A stretch of DNA of 64,000 bases from Pyrococcus kukulkanii (lineage in GTDB: Archaea; Methanobacteriota_B; Thermococci; Thermococcales; Thermococcaceae): assembly GCF_001577775.1 (NCBI RefSeq), contig NZ_CP010835.1, forward strand, positions 930,001 through 994,000, written 5' to 3'. The position numbers and the translations under genes were made by a program. Below, piece after piece: positions 43,570 through 53,093 of the stretch; the stretch's first letter is position 1, and each line of letters starts with the position of its first letter. The notes beneath the pieces were generated by a model, which was not told where the DNA came from, ran no database searches, and saw only the letters and a list, made by a program, of their open reading frames with translations.

Positions 43570-44362
43570 GACCCACGTGCCTCCTTTCGTACTCATCCCT
43601 AATCCTCCAGTACTCTTTTTCTAAGAACTGCATCGCGAATCTGATCCTACAATCCCTCTCCTTTTTCAGGAACCCCTGAATTAGAGAGTGCAGAGTTTCC
43701 CTCGGATTTTCACTTTTCTCGGCCTCTTCCACCATCCTCAGAAATTCTTCGAGGACTAGTTTCCTGTCGAAGTAGCCAATAACTCTCCTGAGCTCCTCCC
43801 TTAATGTCAGGTATATCCTCTCGTTCACGGGCCTGACGGGGAGCCTGAAGGGAACTCCCTCTTCTCTCCCGGGTGGAGAAGCTGTCCATCTTTCCCCTTT
43901 CATCTTCTTCTCCTTGATTCCTAGAAGGAGAGAGAGACCGTAGAGTATCTCCTCCGGGCTTGGAGGACATCCAGGGATATACAAGTCTGGCTTCGTTCCA
44001 TATTCCTGCAGGAGAACTTCAATTCCACCAGTTCTCAGCCTGTCCCTTCCTCTATCCTTGGTGGGATTGTATATCGGGTAGCCGTTGTAGAATATTCCCC
44101 CGCTTGAGGCGCAGGTTCCTATGGCGACCACTATCCTGGGCTTTGGAGGCATTGCCTCGTACACTGCTTTGACTGCATAGTACGTCTGCCTGGTGAGGGG
44201 GCCAGAGACTAATAAGGCATCTGCATGCCTTGGACTCCCAACGAGCTTTATTCCAAACCTCTCGACGTCATAGTAAGGTGTCAAAACATCAAGTATCTCT
44301 ATATCGCACCCGTTACAACTACCGCTGTCCACGTGAAATACCCATACCGACTTATACTTCAT
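43547..44362 (-). CDS. Hydrogenase small subunit (NuoB/HycG-like)
   Basis: About 271 residues. The proximal [4Fe-4S] ligands are in DSGSCNGCDIEI, GTCASSGGIFY and PGCPPSPEEILYG, the standard group 4 pattern. After about residue 160 an extra 110-residue helical tail follows, with many Arg and Glu, that is longer than in HycG. ATG 44362 has GGTGG just upstream; GTG 44371 is open too. Transfers electrons from the ferredoxin-like subunit to the NiFe site. Confidence 0.93.
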   Translation of the reverse strand: MKYKSVWVFHVDSGSCNGCDIEILDVLTPYYDVERFGIKLVGSPRHADALLVSGPLTRQTYYAVKAVYEAMPPKPRIVVAIGTCASSGGIFYNGYPIYNPTKDRGRDRLRTGGIEVLLQEYGTKPDLYIPGCPPSPEEILYGLSLLLGIKEKKMKGERWTASPPGREEGVPFRLPVRPVNERIYLTLREELRRVIGYFDRKLVLEEFLRMVEEAEKSENPRETLHSLIQGFLKKERDCRIRFAMQFLEKEYWRIRDEYERRHVGLVKVEVP

Positions 44363-44885
44363 TCCCACCACCCCTCACCCTATCAACTTCCTCCCTCATC
44401 CTGCACTCCCTGCAGAGTAGAACCCTCTCGAGAAGAGATGATTCGTCGAATATTTCCTTGGGTAAAATCTGAAGCATTTTGTAAATCTGCCTCTCGGTGA
44501 ACTCCTCGTACCTTCCACAGCGAGGACATCTGTATAGGTCGTGCTCTACAACCTCTATCAAGTCTTCCTTGTTGTCCGTGGCTATCTCGAACCTTGTAGT
44601 TTCCTCCATGGCCTCGGTTGGACAGACCTCAACGCAACGATGACACCTTATGCACCTCGCGGCGTTGAAGACTATCCTCTTCTTTCCGTTCTCAAAGTCC
44701 CACTCTATACTGAGAGCATCTGGAGGACAAGCTCGGACGCAAGCACCGCATCCTATGCACAGTTCGGGATTTATGTGTGGAATTCCCCTGTACTCAGGTG
44801 GCTTTTCTGTGTCCGTGAACGGGTAAGTTACCGTTACAGGAACTCCCTGCCTGAGATCTTTCCTCTTCCAAGAAGAGAATATCAA
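44352..44885 (-). CDS. Ferredoxin-like hydrogenase subunit (HycF/NuoI-like)
   Basis: 177 residues. Two [4Fe-4S] motifs CIGCGACVRACP and CIRCHRCVEVCP, then two CxxC pairs (CPRCGRYEEF and CRECRM) that may hold a zinc or rubredoxin-like site. Corresponds to NuoI. ATGA overlaps with the large subunit upstream. Confidence 0.93.
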   Translation of the reverse strand: MIFSSWKRKDLRQGVPVTVTYPFTDTEKPPEYRGIPHINPELCIGCGACVRACPPDALSIEWDFENGKKRIVFNAARCIRCHRCVEVCPTEAMEETTRFEIATDNKEDLIEVVEHDLYRCPRCGRYEEFTERQIYKMLQILPKEIFDESSLLERVLLCRECRMREEVDRVRGGGNEV

Positions 44886-46570
44886 CTCATTTCCCTCCCC
44901 TTCTTTATGGAAAGCTCGTTAAACTCGCTCTCCGTGAGAACCCTAACCTTGCCCGTCTCAGCATCAACTATCTGAACCCTCTCCGTGCATGAGTAGCATG
45001 GATCTATGCTGGCTATTATCAGCGGGGCATCTGCAACACTGTAGCCCTTTAGCATCTCCGGGACAGCCGGTAGGTTGTTGTACGTCGGCGCCCTAACCTT
45101 CCACCTGTAGACCTTGTTCTTCTCTCCCGTCATGACGTAGTGAACGACTTCACCGCGGTGAGCCTCGGTGTATCCAAGGCCCTCCTCATATTCTGGTATC
45201 TTGCCCACGGGCGTGAAAATATCTCCTCCTGGAAGCTGATCCACAGCCTGTTCGATTATCCAGATGCTCTCTAAAACCTCGTCAAGCCTAACGAGGATTC
45301 TTGCTAGGACATCACCCTCCTTATAAACGGGAACCTTCCAGTCAAGCTCATTGTAAACGAGAACGTTGTGATCCCTTCTCGTATCTATATTCCTCCCGGA
45401 AGCCCTCGCCGTAGGCCCCAGAACTGAATAGGCCTTTGCCACCTTGTAGGGTAGAATGCCAACTCCTTCTGCTCTCTTAAGGAGAGTTCTCGTGTTCGTT
45501 ACAATCTCGTAGAACTTCTCGACATCCTTCCTGAGCTCTTTGACTGTTTCAAGTATCAGCTCCTTTCTGTACTCAAGGATGTCCCTCCTCACACCACCAA
45601 CGATGTTCATTCCGTAGGTCTTCCTGTTTCCGGTAAGCCTCTCTGCCAGCCACATTACCCTCTCCCTTATCCTCCACGCGTACATGAAGCCCGTGTCGAA
45701 GCCAGCTAAGTGCGCAGCAACACCAGCCCACAGGAGGTGGCTGTGAATCCTCTCGATCTCGAGCAGGATGACCCTTATGTACTGGGCCCTCTCAGGAACC
45801 TCAACTCCAGCAAGGTTTTCTATCGCCATCGCATAGCTTACCGAGTGCTGGAAGCCGCAGATGCCACAGATCCTTTCCGCTATGAAGAATATCTGGTTGT
45901 AAGTTAGCCTACCTTCTCCTATCTTCTCTATCCCCCTGTGGGAGTAGAAGCCCCTATAGTCAACGTCCACTATCTCCTCTCCCCTGACGAAGAGCCTAAA
46001 GTGGGCCGGCTCGTCGAGGGCCATATGATATGGGCCTATAGGAACTAAGCTCGTATCTGGTGGACCTTCCCTATAGGCGCACTTCGGAGCTCCCATGGGG
46101 GAGTAGGAGTAATCCATGTCCTTTCTCAAGGGATATACTCCTTCAGGCCAGTCTTCGGGGAGTATTAGCCTCCTTAAATCGGGATGACCCCTCGGCTTTA
46201 GGCCAAGAAGATCGTGAACCTCCCTCTCGGCCCATAAAGCGGCTGGAACCTTTGAGGCTACTGATGGAAATTCAGGGTTTTCAGGGTCGAGGTAGGCCTT
46301 GAGCATTATCCAGAACTCCTCGCCCGTCTCATGATTAACAACGCTTATCACGGGCATGTAGACAAAACCACCGCTTATTGGCCTCTCATCGGTTCCAACA
46401 CCCATGGAGTAGTGAGCCTCTTTAGCCTGGGGATGCCACTGCCAGTACTTAACCATCTCGGGAAGGGCCTCCTTTTTAACCACGTAAAGGATCTGATTCT
46501 TTGCCGGCGTTTTCTTCTCTAAGATGTGATCTTTGAACTTCGTCTCAAACTCTTCAATCACGCGAACCAC
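44882..46570 (-). CDS. [NiFe]-hydrogenase large subunit, NuoC-NuoD fusion (HycE-like)
   Basis: 562 residues. About residues 1-170 are NuoC-like (WAEREVHDLLGLKPRGHPDLRRLILPEDW). The rest is NuoD-like with both nickel motifs intact: ERICGICGFQHSVSYAMAIE near residue 235 and SIDPCYSCTERVQIVD near 523. Four Cys ligands mean a true H2-reacting site, unlike the Mbx sulfur-reducing homologues. About 35 residues follow DPCxxC, a potential substrate for the HycI protease at 38.1 kb. The fused form is characteristic of HycE in formate hydrogenlyase. Confidence 0.96.
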   Translation of the reverse strand: MVRVIEEFETKFKDHILEKKTPAKNQILYVVKKEALPEMVKYWQWHPQAKEAHYSMGVGTDERPISGGFVYMPVISVVNHETGEEFWIMLKAYLDPENPEFPSVASKVPAALWAEREVHDLLGLKPRGHPDLRRLILPEDWPEGVYPLRKDMDYSYSPMGAPKCAYREGPPDTSLVPIGPYHMALDEPAHFRLFVRGEEIVDVDYRGFYSHRGIEKIGEGRLTYNQIFFIAERICGICGFQHSVSYAMAIENLAGVEVPERAQYIRVILLEIERIHSHLLWAGVAAHLAGFDTGFMYAWRIRERVMWLAERLTGNRKTYGMNIVGGVRRDILEYRKELILETVKELRKDVEKFYEIVTNTRTLLKRAEGVGILPYKVAKAYSVLGPTARASGRNIDTRRDHNVLVYNELDWKVPVYKEGDVLARILVRLDEVLESIWIIEQAVDQLPGGDIFTPVGKIPEYEEGLGYTEAHRGEVVHYVMTGEKNKVYRWKVRAPTYNNLPAVPEMLKGYSVADAPLIIASIDPCYSCTERVQIVDAETGKVRVLTESEFNELSIKKGREMS

Positions 46571-47424
46571 CCCACTATGAACGCAATGATTGCCAGGAAG
46601 AACACGCGAACGTTCATCGAGACTATCTGGTCGATCCTAAGCCTAGCACTCGTCGCTTCAATGAGGGCAAACACCGAGTATATTACCGCAGAAACTACGA
46701 ACTGAACAAGGAGCACAACTGGCCAGCTCACACCAAGGAGGAACCTGTAGGTTAGGATTGATGCCAAAAGCCACGTTAAGGCGAACCTCTTAATTAGGAG
46801 GGCATAAAGTGAGACCCCAAGAAGCTTTCCGCTGTACTCGACGAATATCCCTCCGGCTATCTCGGTTTCGGCCTCGGCGACGTCAAACGGGACGAACGAG
46901 CCCTCAACGTACACTGAGTACAGCAAGAAGAGCACCCCTAGAAGCGAGAGTGGACTCAATGGAGATGACAATATATCGCTCATCTTCAGGCTTCCGGCGC
47001 TGGCGGAGAGCATGGCGAGGGCCACTGCAAGTATCGGTTCCGTACTGAGGATGAGCATCATCTCCCTATGAGCTCCTATATGAGAGAAGGCGCTCCTAAC
47101 TGAGAACGCCCCAAGCATGAAGAACACGCTGACCATCGCGAGGGCGTAGATAAAAGCTACTACGTCCCAGCTGAAGCTCACCCAGAACTTGCCGAAGGGT
47201 AGGACGCTGACTGAAGCTAGGGCAGAAGCTAAGGCCAAGTAAGGGGCAATTACAAAGAGCTTATTCTTCGTTGGAATCCTGGGCTGGAGGGAGAGTAGCT
47301 TAGCTATGTCGTAGTACGTCTGAACTATTGGGGGACCAACCCTAAACTGAACCCTCGCCTTTATCTTCCTCGCTATGCCGTCGAATAGGGGAGAGATAAG
47401 GAGGGAGAGCGCTACGCCCAGCAT
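46558..47424 (-). CDS. Hydrogenase membrane anchor (NuoH/HycD-like)
   Basis: About 288 residues, eight helices. NuoH motifs are KARVQFRVGPPIVQTYYDIAKLL and FVPFDVAEAETEIAGGIFVEYSG. ATG 47424 has GGTGGTGAA upstream and gives a sensible first helix. Connects the hydrogenase arm with the ion-pumping subunits. Confidence 0.92.
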   Translation of the reverse strand: MLGVALSLLISPLFDGIARKIKARVQFRVGPPIVQTYYDIAKLLSLQPRIPTKNKLFVIAPYLALASALASVSVLPFGKFWVSFSWDVVAFIYALAMVSVFFMLGAFSVRSAFSHIGAHREMMLILSTEPILAVALAMLSASAGSLKMSDILSSPLSPLSLLGVLFLLYSVYVEGSFVPFDVAEAETEIAGGIFVEYSGKLLGVSLYALLIKRFALTWLLASILTYRFLLGVSWPVVLLVQFVVSAVIYSVFALIEATSARLRIDQIVSMNVRVFFLAIIAFIVGWFA

Positions 47425-47425
47425 T

Positions 47426-49126
47426 TCACCACCCCACAAGCAGTACAATAACTCCAGCAAGGATGATCATGCCCAAAACCATCGTAACTTCCATAGTCAC
47501 GCTGAAGTCCCTGAGAACTATCGTCAGGGAGGTGAGGAACCTGACGACGGGCATTATAATTGCTTCATCAATGTACTCCTCAAAGTACTTGGAGATCCAC
47601 CAATATGCCGATGCCATAGCATCAATTAAGGCAGAGCCAGCCTTCCTAAGGTAGCTCGAGAGCGAGTAGAGGGCACCAATCTTCTCCTCGTACTGGTGGT
47701 AATAGGAAGAGGCCTTCAGCCTAAACCTTTCCTCGGGGAAACCTGAGGCCCCACAGTTCCAGGGCTTGGCTTCAACCCCATTGAAGGGAACCGCCACTAA
47801 AACACCGACCGCAAGCACCGCAAGCATTAGCAGGAACATGGGAGAGGAGAAGTACGAGTAGGGGTTTACCCCTGGGGTCAAGGGGAAGAGTCCCAAGAGC
47901 AGACAGAGGATCGAAGGTATACCCTGACCAACCACCATCGAGACTGGAACTTCGCTTCCCTCAGATTCCCCTCCCAGGAACGCTGAGGAGTAGAACTTAA
48001 TGAAGGATGCCAGCGTTGCGGCGCTTATGAAGAACGCAAAGGCGGTCGCCAACTGTAGCACCGGATCGCCCGAAGAGTAGCCGGCCTCATAGAGAAGTAA
48101 CTTGCTTAAGAAGCCGTTAAACGGGGGAACGCCTGAAATCGCTAGTGAGGATAGGAGGGCGAATGTTCCCGTGTATGGCATCGCCTTAAACAGACCACCA
48201 AGCTTGTCTAGATCTACAGTCCCCTTTGAGTACTCGAAGGCCCCAGCCGTAAGGAACAGGGAGCCTTTGAAGAGGGAGTGATTCAGGGCATGGAAGAGGC
48301 CAGCGGCCAATGCCAAGTAGCCAACTTTACTGGGAATTAGGTAGATGCCAATTCCTATGCCGAGCCACATGTAGCCCATCTGGCCAATGCTGTGGTAAGC
48401 AAGTAGCCTCTTCGCGTTTTTCTGCTTCAGAGCGAAAAGGGTTCCAATGGTTAGGCTTAATGCCCCCAGGATTGCAACGACTAGCCCCAGCTCCCTGCTT
48501 GGATTAAACGTTAGGTAAGCCTTAACGAGAGCAAAGAGGGCAACTTTTTCCATGGCTCCCGCAAAGAGTGAGGAAACATTACTTGGGGCACTGTCGTAGG
48601 TTTCCGCAACCCAAAAGTGCAGTGGGACTATTCCTGACTTAGCCATGGCCGCTATCATTACAAGCAGGAAGGGAAGATTGCCCCTAAGCGAGCTGAGGGA
48701 GAGTGTGGGGGCGAGTGCGATTAGAAGGAGGAGAGGAATTGTTGTGAAGATGTGCATGGTTATGAAGTACTTCGCTCCAACGTCTCTGTCCCTTATGAAG
48801 AGGTAAGAGAGCAACGTCATAAGCTCCCAAGAGAACACGAAGAGAAGGATATTCTCGCTAACTAAAACCCCGTACATCGAGAGCACAAATAAGGGAAGGA
48901 GTGCTGACTGAAGCTTGTCTTTAGTGTATGCCATTGAGTACACAAAGACCGCCAGTGAAGAAACCCCCAGGATTAGGAGGAAATAGTTCTCAACGCTACT
49001 TAAATCCCTAACTGCCAAGCCTATCATGATGAGCGAGGAGATTGAGGCTATCCCAAGCCCCACCCTTGCAAATCCCATAAATCCAACGAGCGAGGCTAGG
49101 GCTAAGAGGTAAGGGACGACTTCCAT
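47426..49126 (-). CDS. Antiporter-like membrane subunit (HycC/NuoL-like)
   Basis: 566 residues, about 15 helices. Channel residues are Glu in VFSWELMTLLSYLFI, Lys in AMAKSGIVPLHFWVAETYDSAP, Lys in KQKNAKRLLAYHSIGQMGYMWLG and Lys in LNHSLFKGSLFLTAG. The C-terminal 140 residues extend beyond MnhD. Second of three MrpD-type subunits in the operon. Confidence 0.93.
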   Translation of the reverse strand: MEVVPYLLALASLVGFMGFARVGLGIASISSLIMIGLAVRDLSSVENYFLLILGVSSLAVFVYSMAYTKDKLQSALLPLFVLSMYGVLVSENILLFVFSWELMTLLSYLFIRDRDVGAKYFITMHIFTTIPLLLLIALAPTLSLSSLRGNLPFLLVMIAAMAKSGIVPLHFWVAETYDSAPSNVSSLFAGAMEKVALFALVKAYLTFNPSRELGLVVAILGALSLTIGTLFALKQKNAKRLLAYHSIGQMGYMWLGIGIGIYLIPSKVGYLALAAGLFHALNHSLFKGSLFLTAGAFEYSKGTVDLDKLGGLFKAMPYTGTFALLSSLAISGVPPFNGFLSKLLLYEAGYSSGDPVLQLATAFAFFISAATLASFIKFYSSAFLGGESEGSEVPVSMVVGQGIPSILCLLLGLFPLTPGVNPYSYFSSPMFLLMLAVLAVGVLVAVPFNGVEAKPWNCGASGFPEERFRLKASSYYHQYEEKIGALYSLSSYLRKAGSALIDAMASAYWWISKYFEEYIDEAIIMPVVRFLTSLTIVLRDFSVTMEVTMVLGMIILAGVIVLLVGW

Positions 49127-49127
49127 T

Positions 49128-50522
49128 TTACCACCCCACTATGAGCTTGTAACCTAACGCTGGAGCAATAACGGCCAAGACAGCAAGGATCGCAATTACT
49201 CCCCTCATGAGGCCGGTAACCTTCAAGTCCTCGCCTCCCAGCATGTCCCTAACCCTCAGCGCCGATACAACGAAGAACACCGTTGAATCCAGAAGGATTA
49301 GAAGGACGATCGCCCAGCATAGCCCCCCTATCTGAACCCCGGATCTGAGGAGGAGAGCCTTACTGAAGAATATCCCAAATGGAGGAGCTCCGGCTAGGCC
49401 AAAGAGGGAGAGCATCCAAACTGTTCCTACTAAACCACCCACCTTTATCTTGCTCATGTTTAGGGTTCCCAGGGAGTAGCTGAACGTTCCCGCGGTTAAG
49501 AACCCCAATCCCTTAACGAAGGCATGGGTGAATATCTGGAACATCGCAAGCTTTATTCCAAGCCCGGAACCGAAGACGGCAAAGAGAACTCCACTGTACA
49601 TCACCGCCGCTTCGGCCATCGTTGAATATGCAAGCAACCTCTTGGCATCTTTCTGCATTGGGTAGGCTATCGTGGTTATCAGGAGAGTTATCGCAAGTAG
49701 GAAAAGCATTATAAAGCCGCCAGCTTTTGGAATTGGGTTCATGAACTGAACCACCCTCGCTAGGAGGAAAACACCCATCTCTATCATCGCCGCCCCATGG
49801 AGAAATGCGCTGGCTGGTGTTGGAGCCTCCATGGCATCGGGAAGCCATGAGTATAGTGGGAATTGGGCGCTCTTCGTGAAGGCTGCTATCATGGCTCCCA
49901 AGAAGACAAGGAGCTTAACATCCTGGGGCAAGCTTGAAAGAGAGAGTAGGGAGAGGTCATGTGTTTTTAAGTATGCGAGGGCAAAAGCCGAGTAAAGACC
50001 GACGAGCGCTCCAAAGTTTGGCATTAAAAGGGCTTTATAAGCTGCTCTTATCGCCTCCTTCGTTCCATAGAAGCTGACAACACCCCAGCAGGCAAGGCTC
50101 ATGAGCTCAAAGAACACGAGCATCTGTAGCATCGAAGATGAGAACAGGAAACCCAGGGTTGAGCCCAAGAATATAAGCATCCACCCATGAAACCTTCCCT
50201 TCCCCTCCCTCACGGGCCTCTCCCTGTTTTGAGGTGAGAGATAGTCGATGGAGTACAGCATGAAGAGGAAGCCCACGAGGGAAACCACAAACGCTATCGG
50301 GAGGGAGATATCATCAACTATTAGGCCGTAAACTTCACCGAAGTTATTAACTTCCGCAAGAACAACGTGCCTGGGCGTAAAGGTTATGAGTGAATAAGTT
50401 ATCGTGAGGAGGGAGAAGCCCGAAGCTCCTACCAACAGGGCATCGGCTCTCTTACCGTCTAGCCTAAACGCAAAAATTCCCGCGAGTATGGGGACTAAAA
50501 AGGAAAAAATAATGAGGTCCAT
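49128..50522 (-). CDS. Antiporter-like membrane subunit (HyfB/MrpD-like)
   Basis: 464 residues, about 14 helices. Channel residues are Glu in LVFFELMSLACWGVVSFYG, Lys in FTKSAQFPLYSWLPDAMEAPTPASAFLHGAAM, Lys in MQKDAKRLLAYSTMAEAAVM and Lys in THAFVKGLGFLTAG. Lies 1 bp from the next subunit and 9 bp after the ferredoxin gene. Confidence 0.93.
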   Translation of the reverse strand: MDLIIFSFLVPILAGIFAFRLDGKRADALLVGASGFSLLTITYSLITFTPRHVVLAEVNNFGEVYGLIVDDISLPIAFVVSLVGFLFMLYSIDYLSPQNRERPVREGKGRFHGWMLIFLGSTLGFLFSSSMLQMLVFFELMSLACWGVVSFYGTKEAIRAAYKALLMPNFGALVGLYSAFALAYLKTHDLSLLSLSSLPQDVKLLVFLGAMIAAFTKSAQFPLYSWLPDAMEAPTPASAFLHGAAMIEMGVFLLARVVQFMNPIPKAGGFIMLFLLAITLLITTIAYPMQKDAKRLLAYSTMAEAAVMYSGVLFAVFGSGLGIKLAMFQIFTHAFVKGLGFLTAGTFSYSLGTLNMSKIKVGGLVGTVWMLSLFGLAGAPPFGIFFSKALLLRSGVQIGGLCWAIVLLILLDSTVFFVVSALRVRDMLGGEDLKVTGLMRGVIAILAVLAVIAPALGYKLIVGW

Positions 50523-50531
50523 GCTTCCACC

Positions 50532-51026
50532 TCACAGCAGGTATATCGGCTCCTTCTCTCCTCTCTCCCTCGCCTCTTTGAGGCGAGAAACGAAGCTTCC
50601 CTCCCTGTCCCAAAGTACCTCGTTTATCTCGCCGAACTTCAATGCTTCAGTTGGGCATGAAGAAACGCAGGCTGGAAGCTTTCCTTCCGCTCTTCTCTCC
50701 GAGCATAGGTCGCACTTGTCCATGATCTTGTTTACCTCATCTATCTTCGGAACACCGAACGGGCAGGCAACGGCACACATCAGACAGCCAATGCACTTGA
50801 GGGGATCGAAGGCTACTGCCCCATCCTGATCCCTGTACAGTGCACCCGTTGGACAGACCTCCAGACAGGGGGCTTTTTCACAGTGCCTGCAGTTGAAGGG
50901 TATCGTCGTTAAGTCTGGGAACTCAAAGACCCTTATTCTCGCTTCCCCGTGCTCCATCTCGCAGGCCACTTCACAGGCCCTGCAGCCAATGCAACGCTTG
51001 AAGTCTATGAAGATCTTCTTGCTCAT
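50532..51026 (-). CDS. Electron-transfer subunit with four [4Fe-4S] clusters (HycB/FdhB-like)
   Basis: 164 residues. Sixteen cysteines fall in four motifs: CIGCRACEVACE, CRHCEKAPCLEVCP, CIGCLMCAVACP and CDLCSE with CVSSCP. This is the DMSO reductase/HydN-type ferredoxin subunit that carries electrons from the molybdopterin site to the hydrogenase. ATGA overlap with the catalytic subunit. Confidence 0.95.
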   Translation of the reverse strand: MSKKIFIDFKRCIGCRACEVACEMEHGEARIRVFEFPDLTTIPFNCRHCEKAPCLEVCPTGALYRDQDGAVAFDPLKCIGCLMCAVACPFGVPKIDEVNKIMDKCDLCSERRAEGKLPACVSSCPTEALKFGEINEVLWDREGSFVSRLKEARERGEKEPIYLL

Positions 51027-53071
51027 TCTACCACCTCCTTGGTGACCCTGCAGGCCACTGCCTTCAGCTCTGGCATCTTGGAGAACTCATCTATCGCATC
51101 ATCTTTCGTGAGGAAATTAACTCCCCAGTGCCAGGGCATCGCGACAACACCTTTCCTTATCCTATCCGTAACCATAGCCCTAACAACGAGGGAACCCCTT
51201 CTCGTCTCAACTCTAACCCTATCTCCATCCCTTATTCCAAGCGCTTTGGCATCCTCTGGGTTTATCATCAGAAAACTCTCGGGCCATCTCTTAATTAGGC
51301 TCTTGCTCCTCATGCTCATGGTTCCCGTGTGGAAGTGACCTACTTGCCTGAAGTTAGTCAGCCACAGTGGGTATTCCTCGTCCGGAACTTCTCCCGGCTG
51401 AACCCACTTGACCGGCGTAAGCTGGGCCCTCCCGGTCTTAGTCGGGAAGCCCTTCAAGAACAGCCTTGGAGTTTCTGACTCTTCATCTGGGCATGGATAG
51501 AAGCAGCCTTCCAAGTTAGAGTTCAATCTTTCAGGTGTTGCTCCTTTGAGTGCTGGAATTGCCCTGTTTATTTCCCTGAGTATGTCATCAACGCTAGAGT
51601 AGTTGAAGTACTCACCGACGCCGAGTTCTCTAGCCAGCATGACAAGTATCTCCCAGTCGGGCTTTGCCTCTCCTGGCGGTTTAATTGCCCTAAAGCTCCT
51701 CATCACTCTCCTGTTCTGAGTTATCACGGTTCCCGTCTTCTCATACCAGCTCGCCGCTGGGAGTATTACATCAGCAAACTTCGTTGTTTCTGTCGGGAAG
51801 ATGTCGCTTACAACGACGAAGGCCTTCTCGAGGGCTTCCTCAATTAGGCTCGAGTTTGCAAGAGATCTGGCTGGATTTTGACCCATTATGAATATTCCCT
51901 TCACCTTTCCCTCAGCCATGGCCTTGAATATAGCCTGATAGTGGAGACCAGGCTCTCTTGGAACCTCAAATCCCCAGAGCTCACTGAACTTCTTCGCATT
52001 TTCCTCATTCAGCGGGACAGGCCCAGGGAGCTGGGCGCAATTAACCCCAGGAACTGCGGCACAAAGGCCACAATGGGCCCCAGGAATTACTCCCGAGAAC
52101 ACACCCTCCTTCCCTATGTTTCCAGTTATCGCAATCAAGTTAGCTATTGCCAAAGCAGTCATCGTTCCATTCGCGTGCTGATTCACTCCCTCGTTGAGCA
52201 CTATAGTTGCGTTGCCACCCGTAGCTAAGAGCTCTGCTGCCCTCTTTATCATCTCCGCCGGCACTCCGCTAACCTTCTCGGCCCACTCTGGGGTGTACTC
52301 CTCCACTGACTTTGCGAGCTCCTCAAAGTTGTCCGTTCTTTCCTCAACGAACTTCTTGTCATAGAGTTCGTTCTTTATTATGTGGTTAAGCATCGCCAAG
52401 GCAACCGCAAGATCCGTTCCTGGGTAAGGCTGGAGGTGAATGTCGGCAAACTTGGCTGTCTTAGTCTTTATTGGATCAACTACTATCATCTTTGCTCCAT
52501 TGTCGAGGGCCTTCTCGAAGTACTGGCCGAAGAGAACTGGGTTAGTTTCGGCTGGATTGTACCCCCAGACTAGAATTACCTTGGATTTTACTATATCATC
52601 GAAGGGATTCGTCTGAGCAGGGCTTCCAAACACCTTGCTCCTAGCGACGAAGTTTGAGGACTGACAGAGCCTCCCGGCGAATTCCACATTGTTCGTTCCC
52701 AGGGCCCTAGCAAGCTTCTGAAGGACGTAGTTATCCTCGAGGGAACATCTCTCGCTCCCCAGGAAGGCTAGGGCCTCAGGCCCATTTTCCTCGATTATTT
52801 CCTTAAACTTCTGGGCAACGTACCTTATGGCCTCTTCCCAAGAAACCTCCTCAAACTTTCCGTTTCTCTTAATTAGGGGTTTCTTAAGCCTGTCTGGGCT
52901 TATGGTGAATTGGTAGGAGGCAACGCCCTTGGGGCATAGCTTACCCCTGTTGGGGGTGTTTGGGTGATCGTAATCCCACTCGATCTTCCTGGGATGGCCG
53001 TTTACTGAGACTATGTACAGCCTACACCCAACGGAGCACCACGGACATACAACTGGCACGAGTTCCTCCAT
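51023..53071 (-). CDS. fdhA: Molybdopterin oxidoreductase, formate dehydrogenase alpha-like
   Basis: About 682 residues from ATG 53071 (GGTGG five bases upstream; GTG 53080 adds three). The [4Fe-4S] motif CPWCSVGC...LCPKG is at residues 9-46, and the Mo/W-bisPGD folds follow, ending with the cap domain (DGDRVRVETRRGSLVV). The metal ligand is Cys136 in NNVEFAGRLCQSSN, in place of selenocysteine. The next residue is Gln where formate dehydrogenases have His. The segment that holds the second catalytic Arg (NPVRGQNNVQG in E. coli FdhF) reads SGVIPGAHCGLCAAVPG here. Genome context matches thermococcal formate hydrogenlyase operons, but these changes leave the substrate uncertain. First structural gene of a 17-gene operon. 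Confidence 0.88.
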   Translation of the reverse strand: MEELVPVVCPWCSVGCRLYIVSVNGHPRKIEWDYDHPNTPNRGKLCPKGVASYQFTISPDRLKKPLIKRNGKFEEVSWEEAIRYVAQKFKEIIEENGPEALAFLGSERCSLEDNYVLQKLARALGTNNVEFAGRLCQSSNFVARSKVFGSPAQTNPFDDIVKSKVILVWGYNPAETNPVLFGQYFEKALDNGAKMIVVDPIKTKTAKFADIHLQPYPGTDLAVALAMLNHIIKNELYDKKFVEERTDNFEELAKSVEEYTPEWAEKVSGVPAEMIKRAAELLATGGNATIVLNEGVNQHANGTMTALAIANLIAITGNIGKEGVFSGVIPGAHCGLCAAVPGVNCAQLPGPVPLNEENAKKFSELWGFEVPREPGLHYQAIFKAMAEGKVKGIFIMGQNPARSLANSSLIEEALEKAFVVVSDIFPTETTKFADVILPAASWYEKTGTVITQNRRVMRSFRAIKPPGEAKPDWEILVMLARELGVGEYFNYSSVDDILREINRAIPALKGATPERLNSNLEGCFYPCPDEESETPRLFLKGFPTKTGRAQLTPVKWVQPGEVPDEEYPLWLTNFRQVGHFHTGTMSMRSKSLIKRWPESFLMINPEDAKALGIRDGDRVRVETRRGSLVVRAMVTDRIRKGVVAMPWHWGVNFLTKDDAIDEFSKMPELKAVACRVTKEVVE

Positions 53072-53093
53072 GCTTACCACCTTGAATTTTGTG

